Counted from the stretch's first letter, positions 41,301 through 53,593 are shown. The stretch: 64,000 nucleotides of DNA from Neelides folsomi (GCA_034687125.1 JAQGBZ010000072.1:62001-126000), one strand, 5' to 3'. Numbers and translations: made by a program. The notes: generated from the letters alone by a model not told the origin.

Positions 41301-43559
41301 ATTGTAGTTATGCGGAGAAAGCAATATCCAATCCAATAAGTAATGCGTTAAGATCAGAACGGCGATTCAATACTCGTTCCTTTTTTATTTGAACTGGTAA
41401 TTTTCTTCACATGATAATAAAGATAAACTTCTTTGAAATAATACTTTTATGTTTCTGTAAAGCGGTATTGGGTTACAGAAGTTACTGGATTTACTCACTT
41501 GGAGTATGAAAGTTTAAGTATTGTTATTAGTTGATCAAGAGGAAGGTTGGTTTGGTCTCCTGTCTGGGGTCTGAGAGATGAGATTTGTGGAATCCATGAA
41601 AAACAAATGATGGACTCTCGTTGCACATTAAGAGATGGGGTCAGAATAGGGTCAAGACGTGACAGAGACATCGAAGCATTCGAGGGAAAAAGACACACGG
41701 ACATGATCATCCAACTCCTGTTCTTCCACCTTTAACTCGGGTGACTCTCTCGACCACTTCCATCCAACTTCACTCCATCCGTTTTCAAATGACAAACTAT
41801 CGTTTGTTATTATAAGATTTGCCTTGTAATTTTTTGACTTTATGTAATTTATAGAGGAGTGGAAGCTGGACAAGAAGCGAGAAACATATTTATTAAAGTC
41901 GGACGGGACATTGTTATAAGGAGAATGTCTGGGCTCTTCGTCACATGAGATATATTGAGGCTGAGGTATAATTGTTCTTTTGAGCATAAAGAAAGGAAAA
42001 TAGACCGAGTGAATTACTTTAAATCTCATTTCATGTTGGACTCGTAGGGTGAGTTGACTCAAAATTCAATGGATCATAAATTTCCTTTCTAACAGAAGAA
42101 TCGGTCGGTGCGAGTTTTCTTTAGGAGAAATGAGCCTTCATCCCTAATGTTCATTCAACCCTTGGGTATACGTTCATTATACCAATATCTCTTGGAACTT
42201 CTCTATATCCACTTTACTTGTAATCTATTAATTATTCCATATAATAAAAATTAACTAACAAACACTGAATTGTAATTATATTTTGAAATTGGAAATGAAT
42301 TAATTTGCTGTGTTATACTATAAATCTTTTAATTACCGCTAAGACTTCCCTAGTACTTGCAAACTTGGTTTCTGTATTTACATACATTACTCAGGACATG
42401 TTTTCAATGTTCTTCGCATTAGGAAAGGATCGTTTTAAGTTTTTGCTTGCTAATTGCGATATTTAAGGATGGATAGTTTATTGGATTCAATCTCATAGAA
42501 CTTGCTCTGAGGATTTTGCCAACTTTTTCACCCTTAACAAGCAACCAGTAAATTGAAGAGCAAATGAGAAGAATATTGTTAAGTGTAGAACTCGCAATAA
42601 TAATAAGTTAACTGTAATTCCTTTCTCATATAACTAAATATAATAATGTAGATTGTAGAATAAAATAAGACAAATGAGATGAGGGAGGGAAGCTCATCAT
42701 AACAATATATACGTACATTTATTTTTTAATTGGGCCTTCGCACGAAGTGACCATTATTTTTGCCAGGTTTCCATTAGCGAACCCAACTGAACAAAAGTTA
42801 TGAACCAGCAAGGGCTCATTTATTATAATCTATGAATCTTAAGTAAAAGTATTTCTTTTTTGAAAAAAACTAAAGATTATTATTGAACAACTTATGACTT
42901 TTCCCTCCATGCGGCAGTGGAGTATTAAAGCATCTTTCAATTCCTCTGCTCAGGACTCAGGTGGTCCGAATCTCATTAACGTTGATTGATGCAATCTCTT
43001 GCTACGATTATTCTCCATTAATACACAAGTGCTGTAGAAGTGAGACAACGGAAAAAAATGAATCTTTCCCAGTCCAGTCATTCTCAATAAAGGAGTTGAG
43101 AGCGAGGATAATAATGACTCATGTGTCTTAAATTAAAATTTCTCTCATTGAATGCATCAACATTTTAAAATATTTCAAGATTATTGAAACAGTGCTCTTT
43201 AAGTGGTATTATCATAATTTAAATAATCCAATTGTAAAGTCCAGTTGAATGGATATAAAATATCTGATATACAGATATACATAGATAAAAGGTCGTTTGT
43301 ATTATATTCATATAAGGCATTACTTTTTACCTCCATGCCTTTTGACGCTATTCTAATCATGAACCTGCACAGTTCTCTATATATGGCTCCCTTACGTAAG
43401 CTGTCTACCCATATAGTTAAATTTTCCCATAGGAGATATATTTATCCAGGGATAGGGTGAGTAGCAGGTAGTCGTGTCTTTGAAATAGCGTTTTATTCCT
43501 GTTCGGGTTCCTTTGAGAGGAAAGGAGTTTGAAGTCTCTTTGAGTAATAAATGATAGAA
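32366..43559. other. Gene-poor spacer
   Basis: About 11 kb of AT-rich DNA with no supported gene. A GCCGGCGGC sequence at 33720-33728 fits the AP-2 binding consensus GCCN3GGC. CGTACGTACGTA-like alternation occurs near 41020. The longest frames (36975-37334 minus, 39460-39867 plus, 41652-42062 minus) have no recognisable domain. Confidence 0.5.
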
Positions 43560-44860
43560 ATTGATTTGGAGGGAGAGTGTCGCGGTAGACATAGGTAATA
43601 CGAGAGCAGAGCGAGCTGCGCTCATTGGGACGGGAATGAATGATCTGGTGATGATGAGAGGAGGGTTGAATGCGAGAAGGGAAGAACAGGTGGGTTGTTC
43701 ATCATGGGATGTTTTTCCTCCGAGTCAAGGTTATCGGGGTAAAAAATGGTAGATAGGAGTGATAGAAGAACGTGAGGTGGCTGGTCCCTGTTCCTCTCCT
43801 ACCTGGGCAATTTCTCTTCCCCGTCGACGTGTCCAGCAGAGCTTGGTACCCCCAACTAACCCATCCCTGGCGCCCCTACTCGATCTCTTTTGCCTTCAAG
43901 GTTTGAAAATCCTAAAATTCTCAAGGGCTTTTCGCCCAAAGCATCGCCTAGAATATTTTGCCTCAATCCTCCCCTTAAGCTTTTCTTCTTTTGTACCTTT
44001 AAGCTGAAGGCCTTTCCACGAGAGATAATAAAAGAGTCCGGGCCATATGGGAAGGAGTCAATGTGTCGTCTAGGTCCTATGCATGCGGGACTCATGTGCC
44101 CAACTCCGCTTTTATGTCTTTGTATGGAGTATCTCAAAGCCGGTGGTTCATATCTATTTATGCCTTTACCATCGAAGAAAAATGAAGGGATTGAATGGAG
44201 AGGAACCGGCGGTATCATCATGAGTGGCATTTGCATTTGCTTTCATTCCCTATCCATTTATCATTCCATCTTGTGATTTCTGGCAGGGTTGAATAGTGGA
44301 GCTTAGGGAGGATGTGATTCCGAAGGTAGGGAACTTCGGTTGTGGCGGAGGGAGGTGGCGGGAGGGGAAACCGCGATCTCTTCTGCAAGGGGCTGGAAAA
44401 GAGTTATGATCAGGTGTGCTGGACAGGTACCTGTTTCATACCTGAGAGGGGTTGCCTCCAATCCCATCCCTGCCAGCAGAGTCAGCGATAAAAGCAAACC
44501 ACCCTCCAGACCCACTACCTTTTTTCTTGTCTTTACATTTTAGAAGAATAGAATAATACCCACGCGAAAAAAAATTCCTCCGAGGTTCTCGAAGCCATCT
44601 TGCCTCTTTTTTCGTATTTCTTCCAGTCTCCACTTCGTGAGAAGGAGAAGTGCTGAGATATTTGTCTCTTCCTCGAGCTCAAAGACCCTCCCGTGCCCGG
44701 GTACTCCAAATGGGTGTTGTTGTGAGGTAGGGGGGATATTCTACGCACCTGTGATTCCAATTCAAGAGCTGTTCCTCCGAATGACAGTTCTACAAACTCT
44801 TTTCCCTCCTCGACACTGTTTATAAAATTCCGGTGCTCCGAGCGATTTTCTCCCAATACT
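43560..44860. other. GC-richer region upstream of AP-2 exon 1
   Basis: This stretch, 0.6-1.9 kb before the first AP-2 coding exon, is GC-richer than its flanks and carries overlapping open frames on both strands without recognisable domains. It includes the palindrome ACAGGTACCTGT near 44424. Position and composition suggest promoter-proximal regulatory DNA for the AP-2 gene, which is inference. Confidence 0.4.
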
Positions 44861-45396
44861 CAAGTTTTATCCCCTTAAATTTAGCGAGTCTCCTCATGTG
44901 AGACGAAAACGTGTGGATCTCCCCTTCCATTCATACTTTCATCTTATTTCATTTTTATTTGTTTTTCCTTCGTTTTCAACTTTGTTATCTCCTTTGTTTA
45001 ATTGCATTTAACTTGAATTCAACCTTCAACTAGCGTGTTTATTCCATTTTTACAAGTGAATTAATTCAGTTATCCACCAACCCGCTACCAATTTTATATT
45101 TTAAGAGCTCAAACGTTTTGAAATATTTGGTCACAAACTTTAATTCTCATTTCTGAATATTTTATTCTTTCCTATCAGCACTATCAAGTCTATTTATTTG
45201 AAAAAATATTGAATTAATTATATTGAATATTGAACCTGAATCAACGAACAATATAAATCACAATGAAACGACTTTCTGAAACAGAAACATTAAACAAAAG
45301 CCCAAGTAAATCCATATATTTATAAACTGTGATTAGGATTTTCCTTAAATTTGACTTTGAAATTATAAAACCTTCTCGACCAAATTGTGCTTCAAG

Positions 45397-45436
45397 TATA
45401 AAAAACTAGAATCTCTTGCAAAAGAGAGTCTAGTTT
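45397..45436 (+). promoter_or_regulatory. TATA-like box and hairpin upstream of the AP-2 start
   Basis: TATAAAAAA at 45397-45405 is followed by a stem-loop with 15-nt arms at 45403-45417 and 45422-45436 (AAACTAGA... and ...TCTAGTTT, one mismatch, 4-nt loop). It lies about 50 nt before the first in-frame ATG. If the TATA is used, transcription would start near the 3' arm of the hairpin, giving a very short leader. Alternatively, TAATAATTAG at 45447-45456 may be a splice acceptor and this DNA the end of an upstream intron. Confidence 0.4.
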
Positions 45437-45484
45437 AAGAAGATTTTAATAATTAGGGAGTTGGCGAGCACTTGTATAGTTAGA

Positions 45485-45916
45485 ATGAAATGTGACATGG
45501 CGTCCGTGGCGACGATGAGCCCATTAGACTCCAATGGTGGCGGAATGATGGACGAAGACAATACTCCAATCCACTCTGGAGAAGAAAATGATCCTGGAGA
45601 TGGCGAAATGTCAGACTCCCAAATGGACCAAAGGACTATCACAATGACGAACGGAGTCGGAAGCATCGTCACTGCAACGTCGGCCATCATGACAACGACG
45701 GCTACCACTACCACCGAGAATGGAACTGTGATCCCTGAAGGAACCGTCGTACTTATGTCCATAGTACCAAAAAGGGAAATCGATGACGTGGACACGGACG
45801 GTGAAGCTCTCTTACCTCGAAAACAACTCGCGACAGTCGTCCAGACGAATGGAGATACGGCTCAAAATGTCACATTCCTCATTCAACAAGCGACTGCCGA
45901 CGACGATGACGGAGAT
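45485..45916 (+). CDS. TFAP2: AP-2 transcription factor, coding exon 1 (acidic N-terminus)
   Basis: Open frame of 144 codons from ATG at 45485 to donor GAT|GTAAAT, leaving in phase 0. A second ATG at 45497 (GACATGG) has the better start context, so the N-terminus may be four residues shorter. The peptide is acidic and Met/Thr-rich: MMDEDNTPIHSGEENDPGDG, a Thr run (TTTATTTTENGT) and a DDDDGD end. It carries no motif I can name. The assignment to AP-2 rests on strand, position, the matching phase 0 of exon 2 and the usual variability of AP-2 N-termini. In this family the N-terminal half is a transactivation domain in the nucleus. The link to exon 2 across a 7.35-kb intron is inferred, not seen. 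It could belong to another nuclear protein. Confidence 0.6.
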
Positions 45917-47794
45917 GTAAATTATAATTTCATTTTATCATTTCTTATTATTTTTATAAAACACTTTTAATTTTATCTTTACAATTTCATAATTATCTTT
46001 AAACCAATTGCTCTAAATGCAAAAATACGAACATATAAGTACACAAATATTTATAATTGTAAGATTTTCCAAAATAGGATTTTTAACAATTTGAGACAAT
46101 GTTTCAAGACAAGGTAGATCATTCAATTTGAACAGAACTAAACACATTTTAAAAAATTTAAGGTTATATGAAATTATTTTTGAGAAAGGTTAGGATGATT
46201 TTATTGCTCTTGGTCTTTTATGCCGCCAAAGAGCGAGCATGAGGGTTGGAGCATGCCATCGGAATATTTCGCCTATAGGGATCTCGTGGTTCTTCACAAT
46301 TCTTCCTTGCCTCCATTTCGCCTCAAACCACCAATTTTCTCACACAACCTCACCCGATACTTCGCGGGAGTTGTAACAATACCTCTCATATTTTCCTCAT
46401 GTCACCTTTTCAACTTCTTGAGATATTTGATCTTATTGGTTCCTAGTCTTTCTACTCATTAGGCAAGCATAGGGAATTTCCATGTTTCTTCCGGACATAT
46501 GCCATTGTACGTCTGCCCCTTTCTTAATGAGCATTATGTGCAAAAGCATTTGCTTTACAATTTTTTTAACAAATGATTTACATACTGACAAGTCTTATAA
46601 TCCTAAAAGCATTTCGTTTACATAACTACCACAATGATACGATTGCAAATGATATTTCCAATTTGCTTCACATACTACACAATTTCAATTAAATAGCTGT
46701 GATGTGGCCAGTAAGACAAATTCGAATTGAATTTCACGAATTGCTTTGTGCTAAAAGTTAAAAAAAATTGTTACTTACGGAGATATAGGATCTTTGAGTT
46801 TTAAGAGCCTCCAACCTCGAGGAATCAGGTGTCCAATTAGTCTCGAATGAGAATTTATTTTCAATTTGAATTTGGTATTATCGACGACTATTTAGAGGAA
46901 GTTTTTGGCAATCAAGATATAGAGCAGAAGAGAAAAGTTCATATATAAATACACCTTAATATATTTACATTACTTTCATCCGTATGGAGATGAGATGAGG
47001 TAATACTTGTTTCCTCCATTTCATTAGCCATGCATTCGGAGGGGATTGTCTTATTAATTTTCTGATCAGCTCTTCCCTATTATTGTACTCGTGTTTTTCT
47101 ACTTTTTTTTATCTCACTTTGTATCTTTGCAAAATCATTTACATGTGGTGAATATCATTGATGAATGAAGAGTGAAGGAATGGGGTGGGGTGGGCATCGA
47201 TGAAATAAGAGCGGTCTTTGCCTTCTTCGTTTTCTTATAACAGTTTGAATAAGTACACATACTATTTAGTTAGACCATCATGAATCCTCATTGAAAGTTA
47301 GTTTTCACAAATTGAGGAAAATTCTCAAAAAATTCTTTCCATAAAAGTAGACGGCATGAGCTAAGGCTTTATATGGAATTTACTCCATGAGTATTTTACA
47401 AGTTCAGTAGCTATGAAGTTTTTTAGGGATGTTATCTTTTACCAAACTCATTTTAGCCATTTTCGACTTCAGATATTTATAAAAATGAGATATAACTCTT
47501 GAATTGCTCTGTAATATCCTCTTTATGATTATTTATAAAATGTATGCAAAACTAATAAGTATCAAAGGCATGTAGGAAGCACAATTTACTTTATTATATG
47601 TTTTATATGTATGTACTCCCTCACGTATTTAAATATTTATTTCTTAATATTCTTAAATACGATGGGTATATATCCGTGCGACACGAATAGATAAGGTTAT
47701 CTTGGACGGGTGAAGAGTAAAGTGTGTAAACGAGTGTCGAGCATAAAAGGGTCTCCCAATCTGATATCCAAAGGACCTTAGGTAGTATATGGGG

Positions 47795-47856
47795 TATATA
47801 AAAGCATTTGAGCGAGGTCTGTCATTCAGAACTGACTCGTCACGAGTTTGAGACGT
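47795..47856 (+). promoter_or_regulatory. Complete TATA-Inr-DPE core promoter inside AP-2 intron 1
   Basis: TATATAAAAG begins at 47795. The initiator TCATTC at 47822-47827 matches arthropod TCAKTY exactly, putting +1 at 47824. AGACGT at 47851-47856 occupies +28 to +33 and matches the DPE consensus RGWYVT at every position. The TATA sits at -29. An inverted repeat ACTCGT-C-ACGAGT (47835-47847) lies between Inr and DPE. A consensus donor GCA|GTAAGT follows at 47867/47868, defining a possible 44-nt first exon. All three elements at correct spacing are unlikely by chance. Confidence 0.6.
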
Positions 47857-47867
47857 GTATAGAAGCA
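47824..47867 (+). ncRNA. Predicted untranslated first exon of an internal transcript
   Basis: This 44-nt segment runs from the predicted +1 to a consensus GTAAGT donor. It has no ATG. If spliced to AP-2 exon 2 at 53270, the first in-frame ATG would be 53366, just before the PY motif (MTPTSDFQPPYF). An out-of-frame ATG at 53284 would come first. If unspliced, the first ATG (47952) opens a 38-codon frame ending at 48068. Either fate is inference. Confidence 0.35.
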
Positions 47868-50329
47868 GTAAGTAAAAGGGTTAAAAGGAGACTCTTCTGT
47901 CGGCACAAACTCCACTGACTTCTCTTCATTCTCCCCTAAATTTCTCGTTTTATGACTCTGACCACGGATTATATTTCTCAAGTTTATATGGCTATCTTTA
48001 CCTCACGGTTCCCCATCCTCGCTCTTCATAATCCAACTTTTGTTCTCTCTGGCCAAGTCTCTGGCTAAGAGGATAATTAAACTGGAGGGGATTGAGGGAA
48101 GGATGAAGACGGGATTCTTGGATTGGAATCTCGAAAAGGTTCGAGTCGCCTCCATGAGACATGACATTTATTGCTACTTTTGCACCTCAAAAAGCCCATT
48201 GAACTCTCTCGTCCTCTTCAAAATGAAGAAGTCAATCTCACTCCTGATGAAAAAATTCTTAGCGAACTCACGAGGGCCTATTATAGGATATATTAATTAT
48301 ATAACAATTAGTTAGTCTATAAGAAAATGGCGATTCTTTGTCTTTTCGCCTCATTAGCATGGGAAGGTGTGGACTGGAGAATTGTTATTTTTTCCTATTT
48401 AAGTTCATTTGTCAATACAGTGTTCATTCCCTCAAAATTATAGATATTACCTAATATTGTTAGATCTTTTGTTTTGCAAAGGTATAGTTTTTGGGATATA
48501 TTTATTACAATACGTTGGTATACCTAAATATCTAATATTTATATTTAAACTGTAACTATTATTTTTTACCGTTTTTTCTATCGAATTTGAATATTTTTTT
48601 AACATGAAATGCCATGCAGAATGACAAAGATTTTAAAGTGATTTACCAAACGAATATTATTGTCACTTTTTGTTCAATAACATGTCTGGTTTATGAATGA
48701 GTCTATTTGGAAATTGTTTACATTCCCTAGAGCTCAAATGAAATAGATGAATGGATGGTTACAATCAGACTTATTTTACGTTCCCTATAAATGGGGCTCG
48801 GATTGTAAGTACCTAAGTGCATGCATTATTGGTACTTTTTGTGAACAAAATATAAGTCAGTAGTATGCACGAGGGGACAAAATTCTTTTGCCCTATAAAT
48901 ACACAGATGTTAGCCTAAGGGGCTCCGGAGGTCACGCTTCATAAGAAATGTGTTATCATTGTTGAGGTTCGTAATGGTTCCGAGTCATAATAACCAGATA
49001 GGGAGAAAACCTCGAGGGGAGAAGTTAAGGTATAATCTTTCTTATTTCTCCTGTTGGAGAAACGCTTTTCTTCTTATTTCCTTATTCCTTCTCGGAACGA
49101 GGTTTCATACGACTTCTTGCACATTGTCCCTACGGCATTGCTGGCAATCATACTGTTTTTTAACTTGCAAACTCACCAAGTGGAACAACAACAATAAATA
49201 GAAAAGTACAGAAAGTCCCTTTATTTCTTTCGCTTTTTAACTAATTTGTTCTTTCTTCCTTTTATTATTTCATTCTTTTAGACAAAATGCTTTATTATGA
49301 AACTCAAATACCTAATATGAACATAGAAATGAAGTATCAGGGAATTTTTTTAATATAATATAATATATGGTATATAATACATAATACCCCGTTATTGGAA
49401 TATTGTACTATACATACCGTATACAAATTACGAGATAGATAGCCTTTTATTTTTTATTCATAAAGTTAGGAATGCGCATCTTTAAAAATTCGAGAGTCAA
49501 TAACGAATAGAAATAATTAGAAAATAAATGTAAGGGAATGTAAAGGAGCTTATTTAAATACGAACAGGAGCCAAGTGGCAGATTGATTTAAATGCCATGA
49601 AGAGGCGAGATGAGAAGAAGATATAAAAGAATGCTTTAAAGATGGAAACTTGTTCAATTAATCCTTTCTTCCATTTCATTCATTAAAGATGTTGTGAATC
49701 TCTTAAAGAGAAGTCAGGAGATGGAGGCTCCATCATTGGCGATTGGAGGTGGCTATAGCAGAACAACTTTTTATTTCCATCCAAGAGAGGATCTGCATAT
49801 GGGAGAGGAAGAGTTTGATCTTAATCTTGATATCAGGAATGGCATATTATACAGGGGAGGGATTTAAAAACACTGTCGTTACTTTCAAGAGAGATAATAG
49901 ACGCGGAATGAGAGAGACTAGAGATGGAATGAACTTCATGAGAGTGATGACTGAGCAGGTCCTCAGCTCATTACGATTATGATTATCATTCAGGTGTTGA
50001 GGATGAGATTTACATCCTTGCCTCCGACATGAATCCTTTTCGGGTTCATCTTATTTTATTTTTCATTCAAATACACCGCTTTACTCCAACATTTTTGTAT
50101 TCTCTTAATCGACCCATTCGAAATGGAGCTCAAAAGACTGCATTTTCCATCTTTGCCCTTTGTTCAACTCACTGCACTTACACTGCGAACAATCGTAGTT
50201 AGGTACTTCATTCTTGATGAGTTGATTCACTTTTTCTTTCCAATAATCAACACGCGTTTCACGGTTTTTAACTATTTCTTTTAAAACATACATAATATGC
50301 ATTGATAGGAATATATGAGATATTACAGA

Positions 50330-50363
50330 TCAGTATAGGTATTATTTATAATACCTATACTGA
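50330..50363. repeat. Near-perfect 34-bp palindrome in AP-2 intron 1
   Basis: The 16-nt arms TCAGTATAGGTATTAT and ATAATACCTATACTGA are exact reverse complements separated only by TT. It contains TAGGTA/TACCTA, a word that recurs in spacer DNA across the window. It is too short for a microRNA precursor. A cruciform, a protein-binding site or the remnant of a small inverted-repeat element are the options. Confidence 0.8.
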
Positions 50364-52570
50364 CGATGAAAATATATAACATATGAAAAGATATGACCAT
50401 TTACATAAATGGAAATATTATAGAAAATTGTATTACCAATACATATTTTCTTATAATTCCTAACTTTTATTGTTCTGAAAGTTCAGATCTAGTTCTTCCC
50501 GATAAAAATTTGTAGTAAGGGAGAAGGTGTGTATTGTGGTATGTATAGTTATGTAAGATAGGTATGTTTGTATATAGAATTTTTGTATGGGTGGGGGAGG
50601 AAAGCGAGGATTGGGACTTTGAGTTCCTTCCCAATTCTCCAACTGCGAGTTCTGGTTGGTAGGAAGGGCAGAAGTCTCCCTTCCATTACCTCCTTTCCAG
50701 ACTTTGATTGAATCCTCCTTCACAACCTCACAGATGGTCGATGGAAGGACTATATATGAATCTATGAGGCATAGCTTATTCGTTATTCGAATGAATGTAA
50801 CTTTTTCTGGACGATTAATGGAATTTGTTAATTGCACCTGTTTTATATGAGTGACTGGAGATACGCCCCGAACTCATCCTCAGAGGGGTATTAGAACTTT
50901 AACACTCCTTTCCCCTTGCTTGAGTCATTTACAATTAATGCTAAATAAACATCAGATGAGAGGAGGTCGGACGTGTGGTGCCGTCATTTTTACATTAACC
51001 TCTTGAAACTATCTAGAAATTCTCTTTACATTGTTCTCAAGAAAAATGCGAACACCTGTATAAGCATAATACATAATCCCTCCCTTCCACTAACATGTAA
51101 AAAGAGGAGATAATGTACATGAGATTCCAATTTTTTTTGGTAAATATCATGGTAAAAATCTCGACAGTCTTAATACATATTACGTAAAAGTATGGATTAT
51201 TACGTTTTGTGTATGGAAAAGGATGAGCCATTCTTCATTACTTGTTCTCCTTAGAGGGTTTAAAAGTGGACACCTCCTCCGCATTTGATAACAATCTCAA
51301 GTGTCTCTTTTATTTATCGTTTCAGCCCCGGTCGAAGGGGGCTTTTTTAATTCATTATTGTTCTTTTAATGTGGCGCACTGTCGAGAAATAATATGAGAA
51401 CATATTTGCATATTTTCGTGCTCATCGGGGTTCCTTCCCGTCCGAGTCCTCACAACACAAATGATTGTTAAATCCCCTAATAACTTTCGATTAAGTAATA
51501 GTAATTCCTCAATTGTGATTCGACGGCCCTAGGGTCATTTCATAATGTGCATGAGGCTTTCTCGGAAAATTAAATTAAAGAAGTGAAGCCGTCTATGAAA
51601 GTTAAAATCATACTCATCTCGTTTTATTTGCATTTTGAATGCAATTAAGCCCTCATAAAAACTATTAAAAAAACACTGCAATTTTGTTAATTGTGAGTAA
51701 ATTACCATCTAGCAGAGACTAACTAAAAACTATCATTAATTTCATTATGTATACTTTTCAATGTTCGTTGAATCTTATTAGATTATTAGTTAGTTAGAAG
51801 GAAATAGTGTAATATTAGGAAATGAATTCGTTTTTCCGGTATGCTGATGAGTATGAAGTTGCTTAAGTTCTTCAATGGTTTGTTAGTTAGCTCCCTTCAA
51901 TTTCAAAAGGAAATGAGGTGAAAATTGGTTTAGTCACTAAATTCCTATTAATTTCTCGGTTTATTGTTTGTGTTGAGTTGGGATCGACTCGTTTGATCTT
52001 CCTCTGTGTGGGTCCTCGCGTGCGAGAAGGGGCGAACCGACTTTGGGGCAATAAAGGGGGATGTGAGATGCGGAGATAGGGCTGACTTACAATGTAAATG
52101 GGCCGGAGTAGTGAAGATGCAGCGTGTAGTGTAGTAGGGAAGGGGGAATGTTTTTCGGGGCATGAAAGGCCCGAAGCAACAGTTCGGGAGGGAGTGAGGC
52201 TCGTAATATAATATAGCTTCGAGGTCTCCCTCAAAAAAATCTCAGTTCCCTCTTACCTTTCCGACACGCGACTACTACTAAATACTAGTATGTCCAATCA
52301 ACCATCCACGCTCTCACCCAATTTCAATCCCACAGCTCTTTTACCTTCCTCAAACTAATAACGAGTGGAATTTCATTGTCAATTTCATTGAATTATTTTT
52401 ACAAGTCAATTTAGTCATAAATGATAAACTTTAATAGATTTAGAAAAACTTGGATTTTAAAATGAATTAGTGTTGGATTTCACAGTTGATGTGATAGTGG
52501 TTTTAATAATTAGGTGCTTAGTACATTTGTTTACATTTTGTGAATTCCACTTTTTGGTGATTGTAGTTAA

Positions 52571-52643
52571 GGGATAAATGTATTCCTTTTTATCCCGCGG
52601 TGAAGGGAGAAGAATGAGATTTCTTCTCATCCTATTACACCGC
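52571..52643. repeat. Two directly abutting hairpins upstream of AP-2 exon 2
   Basis: Hairpin A (52571-52596) has 8-nt arms GGGATAAA/TTTATCCC. Hairpin B begins at the very next base (52597-52643): outer arms GCGGTG/CACCGC, then AGG/CCT, then perfect inner arms GAGAAGAA/TTCTTCTC around the loop TGAGAT. The stacked design resembles a structured RNA or a compound regulatory site. It lies about 0.63 kb before exon 2 in the presumed transcript strand. Confidence 0.6.
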
Positions 52644-53269
52644 TGTACCCAATCATGCTAATACTTTTGTACGATTCGAAGAAAGCGTTAGAGTTACGAT
52701 ACTCAATTCTTTCACTCAACGTGATAGTGTGATTTTCTTCGTGAGGTTTCTTTTCCCATGAAAAGATGAAGTGCTTAGATGACTGTTACAACTCTCCACA
52801 TCTTATGGTGAAAGAACAATTCTTGCACATCAATTCTTTAAAATAATTCATCATTCATATTTATTATCTGTTTAAATTAATGGACTAAACGAGCTTAAAT
52901 AATTAAGTTTGCATTGTTTTGAATCGTTTCTTCATGAAACACATTGATCGCTCTCTAGAGAGAAACAGTTACTTATTAGAATGACTCTTGTGACCGTCGA
53001 CATTTTGTTATAAAGAAAAATTGAGAATGTGAGGAAAAATTCTTTCTGGATTCGAAACACTTAAAATCCGGTAAAGCGAGGGAATGGGCCACAACTAATA
53101 TTACGAATAAAAGGCTCAAGCCAAGTCAAAAGTGGCGGAAAGAAAAGAAAAGGCATTATAAGTTTCAAAAAGTGTTGAAAGGAGAGAACAGGGAATTGTT
53201 GTTGTGAGGGTCCGTGGAGAATGAAGTAACATTACGAGTCTAATATATTGTCTTATTTTGTAAATGAAG

Positions 53270-53515
53270 GAGAGGGTGTCGAGCCATGGGGGTTCTTTGG
53301 GTGCCATAACGACGATCGGGACCGGTGGGTCAGGTGGGAGCGGAAGTTTTTCTTCTGGCCCGCGGATGACACCGACGTCCGACTTCCAACCTCCTTACTT
53401 TCCGCCGCCTTTCCCGACCACTCAGCAACAGATCGACTTCCATGCCGCTGCTCATCTCACTGCTGGGGGTGACCCTTACTCGCAGCTCAACTCCCTTCAT
53501 CAGCAACACTACCAG
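53270..53515 (+). CDS. TFAP2: AP-2 transcription factor, exon 2 (PY-motif activation domain)
   Basis: Encodes 82 residues in phase 0 to 0, ending HQQHY-Gln at donor CAG|GTATGA. After a Gly/Ser-rich lead (GTGGSGGSGSFSSG) comes SDFQPPYFPPPFP, the AP-2 family signature containing the PPxY-type PY motif (PPY at about residues 185-187). DPYSQLNSLHQQ follows, matching the DPYSxxN block of AP-2 proteins. In known AP-2 factors this region activates transcription and binds WW-domain partners. The acceptor is either 53269/53270 or three bases later (both phase 0), and its pyrimidine tract is weak. An in-frame ATG at 53264 lies just upstream of the acceptor and might start an unspliced form. Identification as AP-2 is firm. 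Confidence 0.93.
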
Positions 53516-53593
53516 GTATGAACCAAGCCCAGTTACCCCCTTCACCTCCGTGATGAGTGATTGAGTGATGGAGAATGTAAATATTGTTTACAG

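Larger units (their letters stand above)
45917..53269 (+). other. Intron 1 of the AP-2 gene
   Basis: Runs from GTAAAT to a weak acceptor (TTGTAAATGAAG). It contains a strong core promoter at 47795-47873, a 34-bp hairpin at 50330-50363 and a double hairpin at 52571-52643, plus a GC-richer patch at about 51980-52240. No other coding exon is convincing. Confidence 0.55.

Noticed and set aside
44424-44435. ACAGGTACCTGT palindrome as a functional Snail/Zeb-type site
   Set aside because: A single 12-bp match with no supporting cluster. Noted only as part of the upstream region.
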